A stretch of 58,300 bases of DNA from Schinkia azotoformans LMG 9581 (GCF_000307855.1 NZ_AJLR01000005.1:1-58300), one strand, 5' to 3'. Shown: positions 35,390 through 45,137, numbered from the stretch's first letter. The notes: generated by a model from the letters alone, not told the origin. A program made the numbers and translations.

Positions 35390-36265
35390 ATGGAATGGGT
35401 CCAACAACTCGTAAATGGTATATCGCTTGGGAGTATTTATGCTTTAATAGCTTTAGGTTACACGATGGTTTATGGAATTATAAAATTAATTAACTTTGCC
35501 CATGGCGATGTCTTCATGGTTGGTTCTTTTATTGGATTTTATGCCATTGTTGGTTGGGGCTTAGGATTCCTTCCCGCCTTGCTAATAGCGATGGCAGCAT
35601 GCGCAATATTTGGAGTTTTAATAGAAAGAATTGCTTATAAACCACTTCGTAACGCAACAAGGATTGCAGCATTGATTACGGCAATTGGGGTTTCTTTCCT
35701 AATCGAATATGGCACAATTTATATTCGCGGTGCCCAGCTAGAAACTTACCCAAGTGTATTGCCTAACAAAACTTTTGATGTCTTCGGCGCTCAAATCAGC
35801 AGTCAATCCCTCTTAATTCTAGCTATCTCAATTATTCTTATGATCATTTTACAAATTGTTGTTCAACGTACGAAAATCGGGAAGGCGATGCGTGCCGTTT
35901 CCTATGATACAGAAGCAGCACAATTGATGGGGATCAACGTAAATACAACTATTTCTGCAACATTTGCGATCGGTTCAGCCCTAGCAGGAGCAGCAGGCGT
36001 CATTTTTGGTGCTTATTATACGAAAATTGAACCATTAATGGGGGTAATCCCTGGTATTAAAGCATTCGTAGCCGCTGTGTTAGGTGGAATTGGGATCATT
36101 CCAGGGGCGATGGTTGGCGGATTATTGTTAGGGGTAGTAGAGTCGATTGTAACAGCAATGGGTTATTCTCTATGGAGAGATGCAGCAGCATTCGTTATTC
36201 TCATATTAATTCTGATTTTTAGACCATCCGGTCTTTTCGGTAAAAATACGAGAGAGAAAGTGTAG
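35390..36265 (+). CDS. livH: Branched-chain amino acid ABC permease LivH
   Basis: 291 residues, about eight membrane helices. Landmarks are VNGISLGSIYALIALGYTMV, INFAHGDVFMVGSF, and the cytoplasmic coupling loop AMRAVSYDTEAAQLMGINV. Start ATG 35390 behind AAGGAGTGAG. It pairs with LivM to form the channel. The stop is at 36263-36265 and the LivM start is 12 bases on. Confidence 0.95.
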   Translation: MEWVQQLVNGISLGSIYALIALGYTMVYGIIKLINFAHGDVFMVGSFIGFYAIVGWGLGFLPALLIAMAACAIFGVLIERIAYKPLRNATRIAALITAIGVSFLIEYGTIYIRGAQLETYPSVLPNKTFDVFGAQISSQSLLILAISIILMIILQIVVQRTKIGKAMRAVSYDTEAAQLMGINVNTTISATFAIGSALAGAAGVIFGAYYTKIEPLMGVIPGIKAFVAAVLGGIGIIPGAMVGGLLLGVVESIVTAMGYSLWRDAAAFVILILILIFRPSGLFGKNTREKV

Positions 36266-36277
36266 GTGAGATCCACA

Positions 36278-37225
36278 ATGAAAAAAGGAAAAGGGTTTTG
36301 GCTATTTGTCATTCTATCAGTCTTACTTTATGGAGCTGTTCAATTTTTGATTAATTCCGGCATGCTAAATCCGTTTTATACGAACACGCTCATTTTTATC
36401 AGTATTAATGTGATTTTGGCTGTCAGTCTTCATTTAGTAATTGGAATCACCGGTCAATTCTCGATCGGACATGCCGGCTTTTTAGCGGTTGGTGCTTATA
36501 TATCAGCGATTGTAACGATGAAATTGCACCTGCCTTTCCCGGTTGCGATAATCGTTGGTGGCGTAGTTGCGGCGCTTGCCGGACTTGTTGTCGGTATTCC
36601 AAGCTTGCGCTTACGGGGCGATTATTTAGCAATTGCAACATTAGGATTTGCTGAAATCATTCGGATTATTTTTTTAAATATTGATTATGTGGGTGGAGCG
36701 GCAGGAATGCAAGTTTCACACTTAACGACTTGGACCTATGCTTTTATTTGTTTATTTTTTACGATCCTAGTTATTATGAACTTTACAAATTCAAGGCATG
36801 GTCGAGCTTGTATTGCCGTTCGCGAAAACGAAATTGCAGCCGATGCCATGGGGATTAATACCACGTATTATAAAGTCATTGCGTTTGCGTTAGGTTCATT
36901 CTTTGCCGGGATTGCCGGGGGCTTATACTCACATAACTTCTATATTATACAGCCGGGGAATTTCGGCTTCTTCAAATCCTTTGATATTTTAATTTTTGTT
37001 GTATTAGGTGGACTTGGAAGCTTGTCGGGTGCCGTCATTTCTGCAATTTTATTGACGGTTGTTTCAACATTCCTACAGGAATATCCGGAAACACGGATGA
37101 TCGTCTATAGTCTTGTGCTTGTTATCGTGATGTTATATCGTCCTCAAGGTTTAATGGGTACGCGTGAAATCACCGATTTATTTAAGTGGAAGAATGCGAA
37201 AGGAGGCAACGAGTATGGCCGATAA
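36278..37225 (+). CDS. livM: Branched-chain amino acid ABC permease LivM
   Basis: 315 residues, about ten helices. Landmarks are GQFSIGHAGFLAVGAYISAI, VGIPSLRLRGDYLAIATLGF, the coupling loop ACIAVRENEIAADAMGINT, and GGLGSLSGAVISAI. I prefer ATG 36278, seven bases after GGTGAG, over GTG 36266, which lacks a site. It overlaps livG by 11 bases. Confidence 0.93.
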   Translation: MKKGKGFWLFVILSVLLYGAVQFLINSGMLNPFYTNTLIFISINVILAVSLHLVIGITGQFSIGHAGFLAVGAYISAIVTMKLHLPFPVAIIVGGVVAALAGLVVGIPSLRLRGDYLAIATLGFAEIIRIIFLNIDYVGGAAGMQVSHLTTWTYAFICLFFTILVIMNFTNSRHGRACIAVRENEIAADAMGINTTYYKVIAFALGSFFAGIAGGLYSHNFYIIQPGNFGFFKSFDILIFVVLGGLGSLSGAVISAILLTVVSTFLQEYPETRMIVYSLVLVIVMLYRPQGLMGTREITDLFKWKNAKGGNEYGR

Positions 37226-38000
37226 ACCTTTGCTTCAGGTTCGAAAAGCCGGCATCCAATTCGGTGGGCTAAAGGCGGTTTCTGAGGTAAATATGGAAAT
37301 CAATCAGGGTGAACTGATTGGTCTGATTGGACCAAATGGTGCGGGAAAAACAACATGCTTTAACTTACTTACGGGTGTATATGTTCCAACTGAAGGCGAC
37401 ATTTTATTTAACGGTGAACGCCTAAATGGACTTCCACCCTATAAAGTTACCCGAAAAGGAATTGCCCGTACGTTCCAGAACATTCGTCTATTCAGCGAAC
37501 TGTCTGTTTTAGACAATGTTAAGGTTGCCTATCATTCGTTGGCGAAGCATTCCATTCTTAGCTCAGTCTTCCGCTTGCCATCTCACTTTTCCGGTGAAAA
37601 AGAGATGGAGGAAAAATCGATTGAGTTTCTAAAAATCTTTCAATTAGATAAGTTAAAAGATGAAAAGGCAAAAAACCTACCATATGGACAGCAAAGAAGA
37701 TTGGAAATTGCGAGGGCCCTTGCAGCCGGTCCGAAGCTATTGTTGTTGGACGAGCCTGCTGCAGGTATGAACCCGCAGGAAACACATGAATTAATGGAAT
37801 TAATTGCTTTCATCCGCAACCAATTTGACTTGACGATTCTCTTAATTGAACATGATATGAAACTAGTAATGGGGATTTGTGAAAGAATTTATGTGCTGGA
37901 CCATGGTCAGCTTATTGCTGAAGGTACACCGGAAGTAATCCGTAACCATCCGAAGGTTATTGAAGCTTATTTAGGAGAGGAGGTCGCGGGCGATGCTTAA
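37215..38000 (+). CDS. livG: Branched-chain amino acid ABC ATPase LivG
   Basis: 261 residues from ATG 37215 after AAAGGAGGC; the frame open from 37164 runs inside livM. Walker A is GPNGAGKTT, the Q loop and LivG-type RTFQNIRLF follow, the signature is LPYGQQRRLEIARALA (LSGGQ variant) and Walker B is LLLLDEPAAGMNP. The C-terminal extension after IEHD is typical of the family. It overlaps livF by eight bases. Confidence 0.96.
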   Translation: MADKPLLQVRKAGIQFGGLKAVSEVNMEINQGELIGLIGPNGAGKTTCFNLLTGVYVPTEGDILFNGERLNGLPPYKVTRKGIARTFQNIRLFSELSVLDNVKVAYHSLAKHSILSSVFRLPSHFSGEKEMEEKSIEFLKIFQLDKLKDEKAKNLPYGQQRRLEIARALAAGPKLLLLDEPAAGMNPQETHELMELIAFIRNQFDLTILLIEHDMKLVMGICERIYVLDHGQLIAEGTPEVIRNHPKVIEAYLGEEVAGDA

Positions 38001-38700
38001 GGTTGACAAAATTGATGTCTACTATGGAAATATTCAAGCTCTTAAAGAGGTTTCTTTAGAAGTAAGTGAGGGAGAAATTGTAACTTTAATCGGTGCAAAC
38101 GGCGCTGGTAAAAGTACTCTTCTAAAAACATTGTCAGGTTTATTAAAGCCGAAAAATGGCGAAATCCAATACATGGGCGGCAATATCGCTGGTAAACCAG
38201 CTCAAACTATCGTAAAATCGGGTATTTCCCATGTACCCGAAGGCCGTCGCGTATTTGCGAATATGACCGTTGAAGAAAACCTAGAATTAGGTGCCTATTT
38301 AAGAAAAGATAAAAAAGAAATCCGTAACGACCTCGATAAAGTATATGAAATTTTCCCAAGACTGTTGGAACGCCGCAAACAGCTGTCAGGGACTTTATCA
38401 GGGGGAGAACAGCAGATGCTTGCAATGGGGAGAGCAATCATGGCAAGACCAAAACTGCTTTTACTTGACGAACCATCAATGGGTCTTGCACCACTCATGG
38501 TTAAAACCATTTTTACAACAATTGAAGAAATTAACCGTACTGGTACAACGATCCTATTGGTAGAGCAAAATGCCAATATGGCTTTATCAATCGCAAACCA
38601 GGCTTATGTTATTGAAACCGGCCGTGTAGTCGTATCAGGAACAGCGAAAGAACTGCAAGCTAGTGAACAAATTAAGCAAGCCTATCTCGGTGGCATATAA
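37993..38700 (+). CDS. livF: Branched-chain amino acid ABC ATPase LivF
   Basis: 235 residues. Walker A GANGAGKST, Q loop region SHVPEGRRVFANMTVEENL, signature TLSGGEQQMLAMGRAI, Walker B LLLLDEPSMGLAP and the switch region VEQNANMAL. It forms the ATPase pair with LivG. Last gene of the operon. Confidence 0.96.
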   Translation: MLKVDKIDVYYGNIQALKEVSLEVSEGEIVTLIGANGAGKSTLLKTLSGLLKPKNGEIQYMGGNIAGKPAQTIVKSGISHVPEGRRVFANMTVEENLELGAYLRKDKKEIRNDLDKVYEIFPRLLERRKQLSGTLSGGEQQMLAMGRAIMARPKLLLLDEPSMGLAPLMVKTIFTTIEEINRTGTTILLVEQNANMALSIANQAYVIETGRVVVSGTAKELQASEQIKQAYLGGI

Positions 38701-38704
38701 TGAA

Positions 38705-38762
38705 GGGGAAGCAAGGGGACGGTAAAGGAAGCAAAAGAACCGTCCCCTGCTTCCTTCTTTTT
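38705..38762 (+). terminator. Terminator of the liv operon with GGGGACGGT arms
   Basis: GGAAGCA-GGGGACGGT pairs with ACCGTCCCC-TGCTTCC, then TTCTTTTTT. The ACCGTCCCC arm resembles the repeat at 48484-48510. Confidence 0.85.
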
Positions 38763-38865
38763 TACTATTATTTTAAAAAATTATTCCTATAACTACCGTA
38801 GGATATAGTACAATATGCGTATAGTTACTATAAAATAACCGCCTTTTTAGAAGGAAGGTATCCCT

Positions 38866-41418
38866 ATGAAATCGATTCTAAAAGATTGTTTAACATTAAA
38901 AAATGGAAACGGAACGATTATTGCCTTATCAGTCCTTTTTTTACTCTTAACCGTGTTCTTTCGGGAATCATTGTATGGAGTTTTTGGTGAACAAAATTAT
39001 TTAACGATCCATTTAATTATGGAGTTTTTTATCATAACCATTGCTTTTTCAATTGCGATTCAATCGTGGATGGTTTTTCCTCACATTCTATCAAGCTATC
39101 GGTTGTGGATCGGAGCGTTATTTTTTGCGGTTGGCCTCTTGGAAGTGGCGCATGCTATCACATTTAAAGGGATGCCGTTTTTTCTATCTGAAAGCTCTGC
39201 TTATAAAGCCACATGGTTTTTTATGGTGTCAAGGCTAACAGAGGTTGTAGGATTGTTATTCATTGTGACCTCAAAGGATAGATTGGTAAGCTCCAGCAAA
39301 AGGTTTGTAGCTTATACCATAGCCTTGGTGTATGCTGTATTTTGGTTAATCGCCCTATACTACCCAACCTCTTTATTTCCGGACCTTGTAAAAGAAGGAG
39401 TTGGAACAACAACTTTAAAAAACAATCTTCAATATGCCGGAATGGCTGTGGAGTTAATAATTATTTATGTTGTTGCTGTCCGCTTTCGTTCGAAGGAAGT
39501 TTTCAATTCTATGTTAGTAATGGCATCGGTGTATTTGATGACCGCTGATTATTTTTTTACAACCTATAAAAGTGTTTACGATGTTAATAACTTTATAGGC
39601 CACTGGTTTCAGTTGGCAGGCTTCTATTTTTTGCAAAGGGCGGTCTATCAATCTTCGGTGGAAGAACCATTTCTAAAACAAAAAGAGACGGAAAACCTGT
39701 TAATCCAAAATGAAAGGTTTCTCCAAACGATTACTTCTAATATGGGTGAAGGGCTCATTGTAATGAATGGTAATGGAGAATTAACGTATATGAACCATGA
39801 GGCGGAACGGCTTCTTGGCTGGTCAGAGGAAGAGCTGTTACGAAAGAATGTTCATGATTATATTCATCGGCATAAAGACGGTGGCTATATTCCCCGTGAA
39901 AAATGTTATGGGTTAAGGGCTGGTAAACTGGGAAAAGTATATCGGATTAATGAAGATTACTTCATTCGTAAAGATGGCGTTATTTTTCCTGTTTCATATG
40001 CTGCTTCCCCTTTCCAGGAGGAAGGTCAAGAGACGGGATCGATCTTGGTTTTCCGTGATATTACTAAGATGAAAAAAGACCAGGAACTAATTCAATATAT
40101 GGCTTTCTATGATGAATTAACGAAGCTGCCGAATATCCGTTATTTAAAAGAAAGATGGGACGAAACAGTTAAGAGCCTTCCAACAAATAAGGCGGCTATC
40201 CTTATACTGGATATTAATCGTTTTAAAAATATTAATGAAGCATTAGGCCATTCGTTTGGAGACTTGATTCTCCAAGCTGCGGCCAACCGGCTTCATGAGA
40301 ACATTTCAAAAGAGATGCAGTTATGCAGACTGACAGGGGACGAATTTGTTCTTGTTCTGCCAACAGGAGATGAGCAGGAAGTCATAACCATTTATAATCG
40401 AATCCACCAAAGCTTCAAAGAGCCGATTCAAGCTCAGCATTTACTATTAAATGTGACAATGAGATGCGGGGTGGCTCTTTATCCTGAAGATGGGGCAAAT
40501 CTAGACATTTTGCTGCAACATGCCAATAGTGCCCTTGTGGAGGCGCAAAACAAAAATAAGTCAGTACAATTTTATGAGTTGTCAATGGATGGAAAGGCAT
40601 TGGATCATCTTGTTTTTGAAAATGATTTATACCATGCGTTATCTAAAAATGAACTTCATGTTGTATACCAACCACAGGTAGATATTTTTAAAGGCCAGGT
40701 TATTGGACTTGAAGCCTTATTGCGCTGGCAACATCCTGTCCACGGCTGGATTTCACCGCTTAAGTTTATTTCGATTGCTGAGGAAACAGGGTTAATCATT
40801 CCTATTGGCCAATGGATTCTACGTACAGCCTGCCTGCAAGTGAAGGAGTGGCAGGACCGAGGCATTCCTCCTTTACGGGTTTCAGTCAATCTATCAATCA
40901 GACAGTTTTATCAGCAAAATTTAGTAGATTCGATCAAAGATATTTTAGAGGAAACAGGCTTGCCGGCCGAGTATTTAGAGCTGGAAATAACAGAAAGTAT
41001 GATGATGAATATCGAACATACGAAGAAAACCTTGGATGACCTAAAGGAGTTGGGCATTCGGATCGCAGTCGATGATTTTGGAACAGGCTATTCTTCTTTA
41101 TCTTATTTAAAGCATTTGCCTGTGGACCGTTTAAAGATCGATAAGTCTTTTGTTCAAGACATCGTGAATAAAGACAGTGATTTAACGATCATATCAACGA
41201 TCATTTCGATGGCGCACTTCTTAAACCTTGAAGTCATCGCTGAAGGTGTGGAGACTATTTTTCAAAAAGAAATGCTGCAAAGCCGGCATTGCACACAAGT
41301 TCAAGGCTACTTAATTAGTAAGCCGCTCCCGCCAGATAAATTGTATGATGAATTTAATGCGATTGGGCAAAAGGCAAAAGAAGTTGTAGAAGCTTATGTA
41401 GAAAAAGGAATGGAATGA
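38866..41418 (+). CDS. MASE3-PAS-GGDEF-EAL cyclic-di-GMP protein
   Basis: 850 residues. About 15-265: an eight-helix MASE3 membrane sensor. About 275-395: PAS domain (MGEGLIVMNGNGELTYMNHE). About 400-570: GGDEF domain whose signature reads RLTGDEFVLVLP, so the first Gly is Thr. About 585-830: EAL domain with LEALLRWQHP, NLSIRQF, LEITES, AVDDFGTGYSSLSYLKHLPV and VIAEGVE, all catalytic residues present. It should therefore chiefly degrade c-di-GMP, and the GGDEF part may bind GTP or act weakly as a cyclase. Ribosome site AGAAGGAAGG, single gene, terminator at 41459. Confidence 0.93.
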   Translation: MKSILKDCLTLKNGNGTIIALSVLFLLLTVFFRESLYGVFGEQNYLTIHLIMEFFIITIAFSIAIQSWMVFPHILSSYRLWIGALFFAVGLLEVAHAITFKGMPFFLSESSAYKATWFFMVSRLTEVVGLLFIVTSKDRLVSSSKRFVAYTIALVYAVFWLIALYYPTSLFPDLVKEGVGTTTLKNNLQYAGMAVELIIIYVVAVRFRSKEVFNSMLVMASVYLMTADYFFTTYKSVYDVNNFIGHWFQLAGFYFLQRAVYQSSVEEPFLKQKETENLLIQNERFLQTITSNMGEGLIVMNGNGELTYMNHEAERLLGWSEEELLRKNVHDYIHRHKDGGYIPREKCYGLRAGKLGKVYRINEDYFIRKDGVIFPVSYAASPFQEEGQETGSILVFRDITKMKKDQELIQYMAFYDELTKLPNIRYLKERWDETVKSLPTNKAAILILDINRFKNINEALGHSFGDLILQAAANRLHENISKEMQLCRLTGDEFVLVLPTGDEQEVITIYNRIHQSFKEPIQAQHLLLNVTMRCGVALYPEDGANLDILLQHANSALVEAQNKNKSVQFYELSMDGKALDHLVFENDLYHALSKNELHVVYQPQVDIFKGQVIGLEALLRWQHPVHGWISPLKFISIAEETGLIIPIGQWILRTACLQVKEWQDRGIPPLRVSVNLSIRQFYQQNLVDSIKDILEETGLPAEYLELEITESMMMNIEHTKKTLDDLKELGIRIAVDDFGTGYSSLSYLKHLPVDRLKIDKSFVQDIVNKDSDLTIISTIISMAHFLNLEVIAEGVETIFQKEMLQSRHCTQVQGYLISKPLPPDKLYDEFNAIGQKAKEVVEAYVEKGME

Positions 41419-41458
41419 GATAAGCTGTAATATTTATAATAATGGTTAAGGTTAGCAG

Positions 41459-41492
41459 AGCGATGCTTTTAAAATTAAGGCATCGCTTTTTT
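41459..41492 (+). terminator. Terminator after the c-di-GMP gene
   Basis: AGCGATGC (41459-41466) pairs with GCATCGCT (41480-41487), then TTTTTT. Confidence 0.88.
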
Positions 41493-41570
41493 ACCAAAAT
41501 GTGTTATAATATTCTGAAAACAGGACAAGCAAAGCGAGGCTAGGCTTGGGCTGGGAATGGGGGTTTTGTA

Positions 41571-42056
41571 ATGGAGGAAAAGGTAGTAAAGGCGATTCAA
41601 GACGATTATCCAGACGATTTTGCATGGTGTTATGGTTGTGGAAGACTGAATGAAAGTGGTCATCACTTTAGAACAGGGTGGGAAGGGGAAAATACGGTCA
41701 CTATTTTTAACCCTGAGCCTGAACATACAGCACTTCCGGGCTTTGTTTATGGAGGCTTAATCGCATCCTTTGTAGACTGCCATGGCACAGGATCAGCATC
41801 ACTTGCTCTGCATCGAAAGAATGGACATGAACCAGGAGATGAAGCAGATCCGCCGCGTTTTGTAACCGCTTCCCTACACGTGGACTTTTTAAAGCCGACG
41901 CCCAATGGCGGACCATTAAAAGCGATTGGAACAGTAGAAGAAATTCATCCGAAAAAGTGGAAGGTCAATGCCGAAGTTTATGCAGAAGACACGCTTTGTG
42001 CCCGCGGTGAAGTCATTGCTGTAGTTATGCCGAGTACGTTTGCAAAGAAGGATTAA
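41571..42056 (+). CDS. PaaI-type hotdog thioesterase
   Basis: 161 residues. The hotdog core is seen in EHTALPGFVYGGLIASFVDC (long helix), followed by PRFVTASLHVDFLKPTP and IGTVEEIHPKKWKVNAEVYA. The N-terminal CYGCG may bind metal. An extended -10 TGTTATAAT lies near 41507. Such enzymes hydrolyse acyl-CoA or related thioesters; the substrate is unknown. Confidence 0.85.
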   Translation: MEEKVVKAIQDDYPDDFAWCYGCGRLNESGHHFRTGWEGENTVTIFNPEPEHTALPGFVYGGLIASFVDCHGTGSASLALHRKNGHEPGDEADPPRFVTASLHVDFLKPTPNGGPLKAIGTVEEIHPKKWKVNAEVYAEDTLCARGEVIAVVMPSTFAKKD

Positions 42057-42070
42057 TAAGTAATAAAACC

Positions 42071-42105
42071 AAGGGGCAGTCCGAAAGGGGACGTGCCCCT
42101 TTTGG
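42071..42105 (+). terminator. Terminator after the thioesterase gene
   Basis: AAGGGGCA-GTCC pairs with GGAC-TGCCCCTT, followed by TTG. The remaining bases to 42317 hold a short direct repeat and no gene. Confidence 0.85.
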
Positions 42106-42136
42106 GCTTTGACACGGGTATTGGGCACGTTCACGG

Positions 42137-42210
42137 ACTTTTAGTGACTAGAGCGATACTTTTTTTCATGATACGGGTTCTAAATAACCTTTTAGTGACC
42201 GGAGTCCTGC
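42137..42210 (+). repeat. Imperfect direct repeat in the gap before ddh
   Basis: CTTTTAGTGACTAGAG near 42138 and CTTTTAGTGACCGGAG near 42189 differ at two positions and are spaced about 51 bases. No hairpin is obvious. Origin unknown. Confidence 0.45.
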
Positions 42211-42267
42211 TTTTCCTTCTAGATCAGCCACTATATCCGTACAGGCAAAGCTTTTGGGCAAAATTAA

Positions 42268-42311
42268 AGGGCCTCCAATAGTCAGCATCGACTAATTAGA
42301 TTGCCCTTGTA
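42268..42311 (-). terminator. Terminator of ddh
   Basis: On the minus strand AAGGGC pairs with GCCCTT, with an inner TAGTC/GACTA stem, followed by TAATTTTG. Confidence 0.6.
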
Positions 42312-42317
42312 TTTTTA

Positions 42318-43304
42318 TTATAAAAGCTCTTTACGCAATTCTGCTGCTGATTTAGGAGAAAGGTAGCCTGGTGCAACATCGAATACAGTTTTTGCTCCAT
42401 ATAGACCTTCTTGGTTCATACGGTAAGCCGCGCGTGCATAAGCAACGATGACGCTTGAAGTAAATTCAGGATTGCTGTCAAGCTTTATTGAATATTCTAC
42501 TACATGGTTCGTATTATCGCTAGATTGGCCACTGCGGATGACGAATCCACCATGTGGCATTGTTGAATGATTTGCTTTTAATTCCTCTTCAGAAATAAAG
42601 TTTACAGTTGTGTCGTAATCTGCGAAATAGTTAGGCATTGTTTTAATAGCCGTTTCAATCTCCGCAAGATCTGCACCTTCTTCAGCCACTACCCAGCATT
42701 CTCTTAAATGCTTTTCTCTAGTAGAAAGCTCAGGGTTTTCAGCATTGCGTACACGCTGTACAGCTTCTTCGATTGGAATAGTATATTGGACGCCGGCTTT
42801 AACGCCTTGAACACGGCGGATCGCATCTGAGTGGCCTTGGCTTAAGCCCTTACCCCAGAATGTATAGGTAGCACCATCAGGTACTACGACTTCTCCCATT
42901 AAACGGTTTAACGAGAATAAACCTGGATCCCATCCTACTGAAATGATGCTTGTCTTATTATTTGGCTTAGCTGATGCATCAACAGACTCGAAATACTCAG
43001 GGATTCTAGCATGAGTATCAAAGCTGTCGATTGTATTGAATAGTTTTGCATATGCAGGGCCTTGCTCGGGAAGGTCAGTTGCAGAACCGCCACATAAAAT
43101 CAATACATCAATTTCATTTGTGTAGTTTTCAATTTCATCAATAGAAAGTACTTTAATACTTGCATCATTCACATTAACACTTTCAGGCGCTCTTCTTGTA
43201 AAAACATATGAAAGAGCAACGTCGCTATTTTTCTTAACAGCAGCTTGTACACCTCGCCCAATGTTTCCGTATCCTACAATCCCAAGTCTAATTTGATTTC
43301 CCAT
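42318..43304 (-). CDS. ddh: meso-diaminopimelate D-dehydrogenase
   Basis: 328 residues from ATG 43304 behind GGAGG; the upstream extension to 43352 has no site. It makes meso-DAP from tetrahydrodipicolinate, ammonia and NADPH in one step, for lysine and peptidoglycan. Landmarks are LGIVGYGNIGRGVQAAV, ILCGGSATDLPEQGP, SVGWDPGLFSLNRL and FWGKGLSQGHSDAIRRVQGV. B. subtilis lacks this enzyme and uses acetylated intermediates, so the host either has both routes or relies on this one. Confidence 0.96.
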   Translation of the reverse strand: MGNQIRLGIVGYGNIGRGVQAAVKKNSDVALSYVFTRRAPESVNVNDASIKVLSIDEIENYTNEIDVLILCGGSATDLPEQGPAYAKLFNTIDSFDTHARIPEYFESVDASAKPNNKTSIISVGWDPGLFSLNRLMGEVVVPDGATYTFWGKGLSQGHSDAIRRVQGVKAGVQYTIPIEEAVQRVRNAENPELSTREKHLRECWVVAEEGADLAEIETAIKTMPNYFADYDTTVNFISEEELKANHSTMPHGGFVIRSGQSSDNTNHVVEYSIKLDSNPEFTSSVIVAYARAAYRMNQEGLYGAKTVFDVAPGYLSPKSAAELRKELL

Positions 43305-43559
43305 ATTATTTCCTCCAAATATAAAATAAAAATAAGCACTCGCAAATGACAAACGTTCTCAATTAGATTCTGTCATGATGATTTAGTATACCATCCATTT
43401 TTTCAACTGTCCAAATTTGTTGAATACAATATTTTTGTAAAAGGCGCCAAGATATCCCACGTCTATTTTATATTTGATTAAAAGTTGAAACAATATATTG
43501 TTTGGATAAAATCAATATCGGAGTGAGATGAATCTTGTGTTGGATCAGTGGGTTTGTGG

Positions 43560-43603
43560 GCCACAGTTCCCTGCGGGCCACAGAACCCGACCCTCTGACT
43601 CAG
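43560..43603 (-). repeat. Dispersed intergenic repeat, diverged inverted copy
   Basis: Read on the minus strand the segment begins CTGAGTCAGAGGGTCGGG and continues with CTGTGGCCC, matching the units at 25978 and 53397 with several changes. Confidence 0.5.
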
Positions 43604-43604
43604 A

Positions 43605-43637
43605 AAAAAGGCTGTTCCCAAATGGGGACAGCCTTTT
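43605..43637 (-). terminator. Terminator of the peptide transporter gene
   Basis: AAAAGGCTGT-CCC pairs with GGGGACAGCCTTTT around AAAT; T tracts on both strands. Confidence 0.85.
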
Positions 43638-43646
43638 GTATCAAAA

Positions 43647-45137
43647 TTAACGAACACCCTTCATAAACCCCTGAATTTTTGGAGAGATCACCAATAAGAT
43701 AATTCCCAATGCGATGGAAGCACCGCCGATTACTCCAAAGTAAGCCATTTCTGTTTCAGGTGTATAGAACTTAACGATCTGTGCATTAACTGCTTGTGCC
43801 GCTGCATTAGATAAAAACCACAAGCTCATGGTCTGAGCTGAGAATGCAGCTGGCGCCAGTTTGGTAGTGGCTGATAAACCAACAGGTGACAACAGCAATT
43901 CACCGATTACACAGATTAAATAGCTAAGAACTAACCACAATGGGTTTACTAATCCCCCTGTACCGCCGAAATAGGCTGGTAAAAGAATGACTAAGAATGA
44001 AAGTCCAGAGAATAGTAACGCCAATGAGAATTTTTGTGGGGTTGTTGGTTGGCGCTTACCTAACTTCACCCATAACCATGCAAATACAGGAGCTAAAATA
44101 ATAATGAATAATGGGTTTAACGATTGGAACCATGCTGGAGAAATATGCATTCCAGCAAAATCTAATTGTGTACGCTTGTCTGCATAATTAGCAAGAATGG
44201 TTGAACCTTGTTCTTGGATCGACCAGAACATAACGGCTGCAATAAATAATGGAATATAAGCAAGTAGTCGAGAACGCTCAACATCCGTCGTTTTTGAACT
44301 GCGATACATTACAACGAAATACATAGTTGGTATTAAGATGCCAAGAATACCGACGAGTTTTATAAATACAGAAATTGTTAAAATACCGGCAGGAATTAAA
44401 ACAACACATAAAATAACAATGAGTGCAATCCCGATCCCAATTCTAGTAAATACTTTTTTCTTTTCTTCAGGTGATAATGGGTTTGCTACTTGAGTACCAG
44501 CCAAACCTAAGTTTTTCTTCTTTGTTAACACAAACATTACTAATCCTGCAAACATACCGACTGCAGCAATCCCAAATCCTAAATGGAAGCTTGTCTTCAT
44601 AACAGAGCCAACGATTAACGGTGAAATAAAGGCACCAGCATTAATCCCCATAACAAAAATACTAAAACCAGAATCACGGCGGTCGTCCGTTTCCGCATAC
44701 ATATCACCAACTACGCTGGAAACATTCGGTTTTAATAAACCTGTACCAAGAATGATAAGTACCATTGAAATAAAGAACATTGCTATGTTCCCAGGAATAG
44801 CCAAGGCGATATGACCAAACATGATCAAAATCCCACCGTAGAAAACGGCTTTTTGTGTACCGAATATCCGGTCAGCCAGCCAGCCTCCAATAATACCGGA
44901 CATATAGACTAACGATCCATAAATCGACATGATTGAAAGCGCTGTAGTTTCATCCAGTCCTAATCCGCCTTTTGACACTTCATAATACATATAGAAAACA
45001 AGGATTGCCCGCATTCCGTAATAAGAAAAACGCTCCCAAAATTCAGTAAAGAATAGCGTGAATAACCCTTTAGGATGGCCAAAGAATCCTTTTTGTGGGA
45101 CGCTATTCACTATTTCTTGTTTACTCCATTTAGCCAT
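43647..45137 (-). CDS. dtpT: Proton-dependent oligopeptide transporter (POT/PTR2 family)
   Basis: 496 residues, 14 helices. Landmarks are LFTEFWERFSYYGMRAILVFYMY (POT ExxERFxYY motif), IIGGWLADRIFGTQKAVFYGG and LFFSGLSF region helices, with GELLLSPVGLSATTKLAP near the C terminus. It imports di- and tripeptides with protons. Ribosome site GGAGG, ATG 45137. Single gene. Confidence 0.94.
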   Translation of the reverse strand: MAKWSKQEIVNSVPQKGFFGHPKGLFTLFFTEFWERFSYYGMRAILVFYMYYEVSKGGLGLDETTALSIMSIYGSLVYMSGIIGGWLADRIFGTQKAVFYGGILIMFGHIALAIPGNIAMFFISMVLIILGTGLLKPNVSSVVGDMYAETDDRRDSGFSIFVMGINAGAFISPLIVGSVMKTSFHLGFGIAAVGMFAGLVMFVLTKKKNLGLAGTQVANPLSPEEKKKVFTRIGIGIALIVILCVVLIPAGILTISVFIKLVGILGILIPTMYFVVMYRSSKTTDVERSRLLAYIPLFIAAVMFWSIQEQGSTILANYADKRTQLDFAGMHISPAWFQSLNPLFIIILAPVFAWLWVKLGKRQPTTPQKFSLALLFSGLSFLVILLPAYFGGTGGLVNPLWLVLSYLICVIGELLLSPVGLSATTKLAPAAFSAQTMSLWFLSNAAAQAVNAQIVKFYTPETEMAYFGVIGGASIALGIILLVISPKIQGFMKGVR

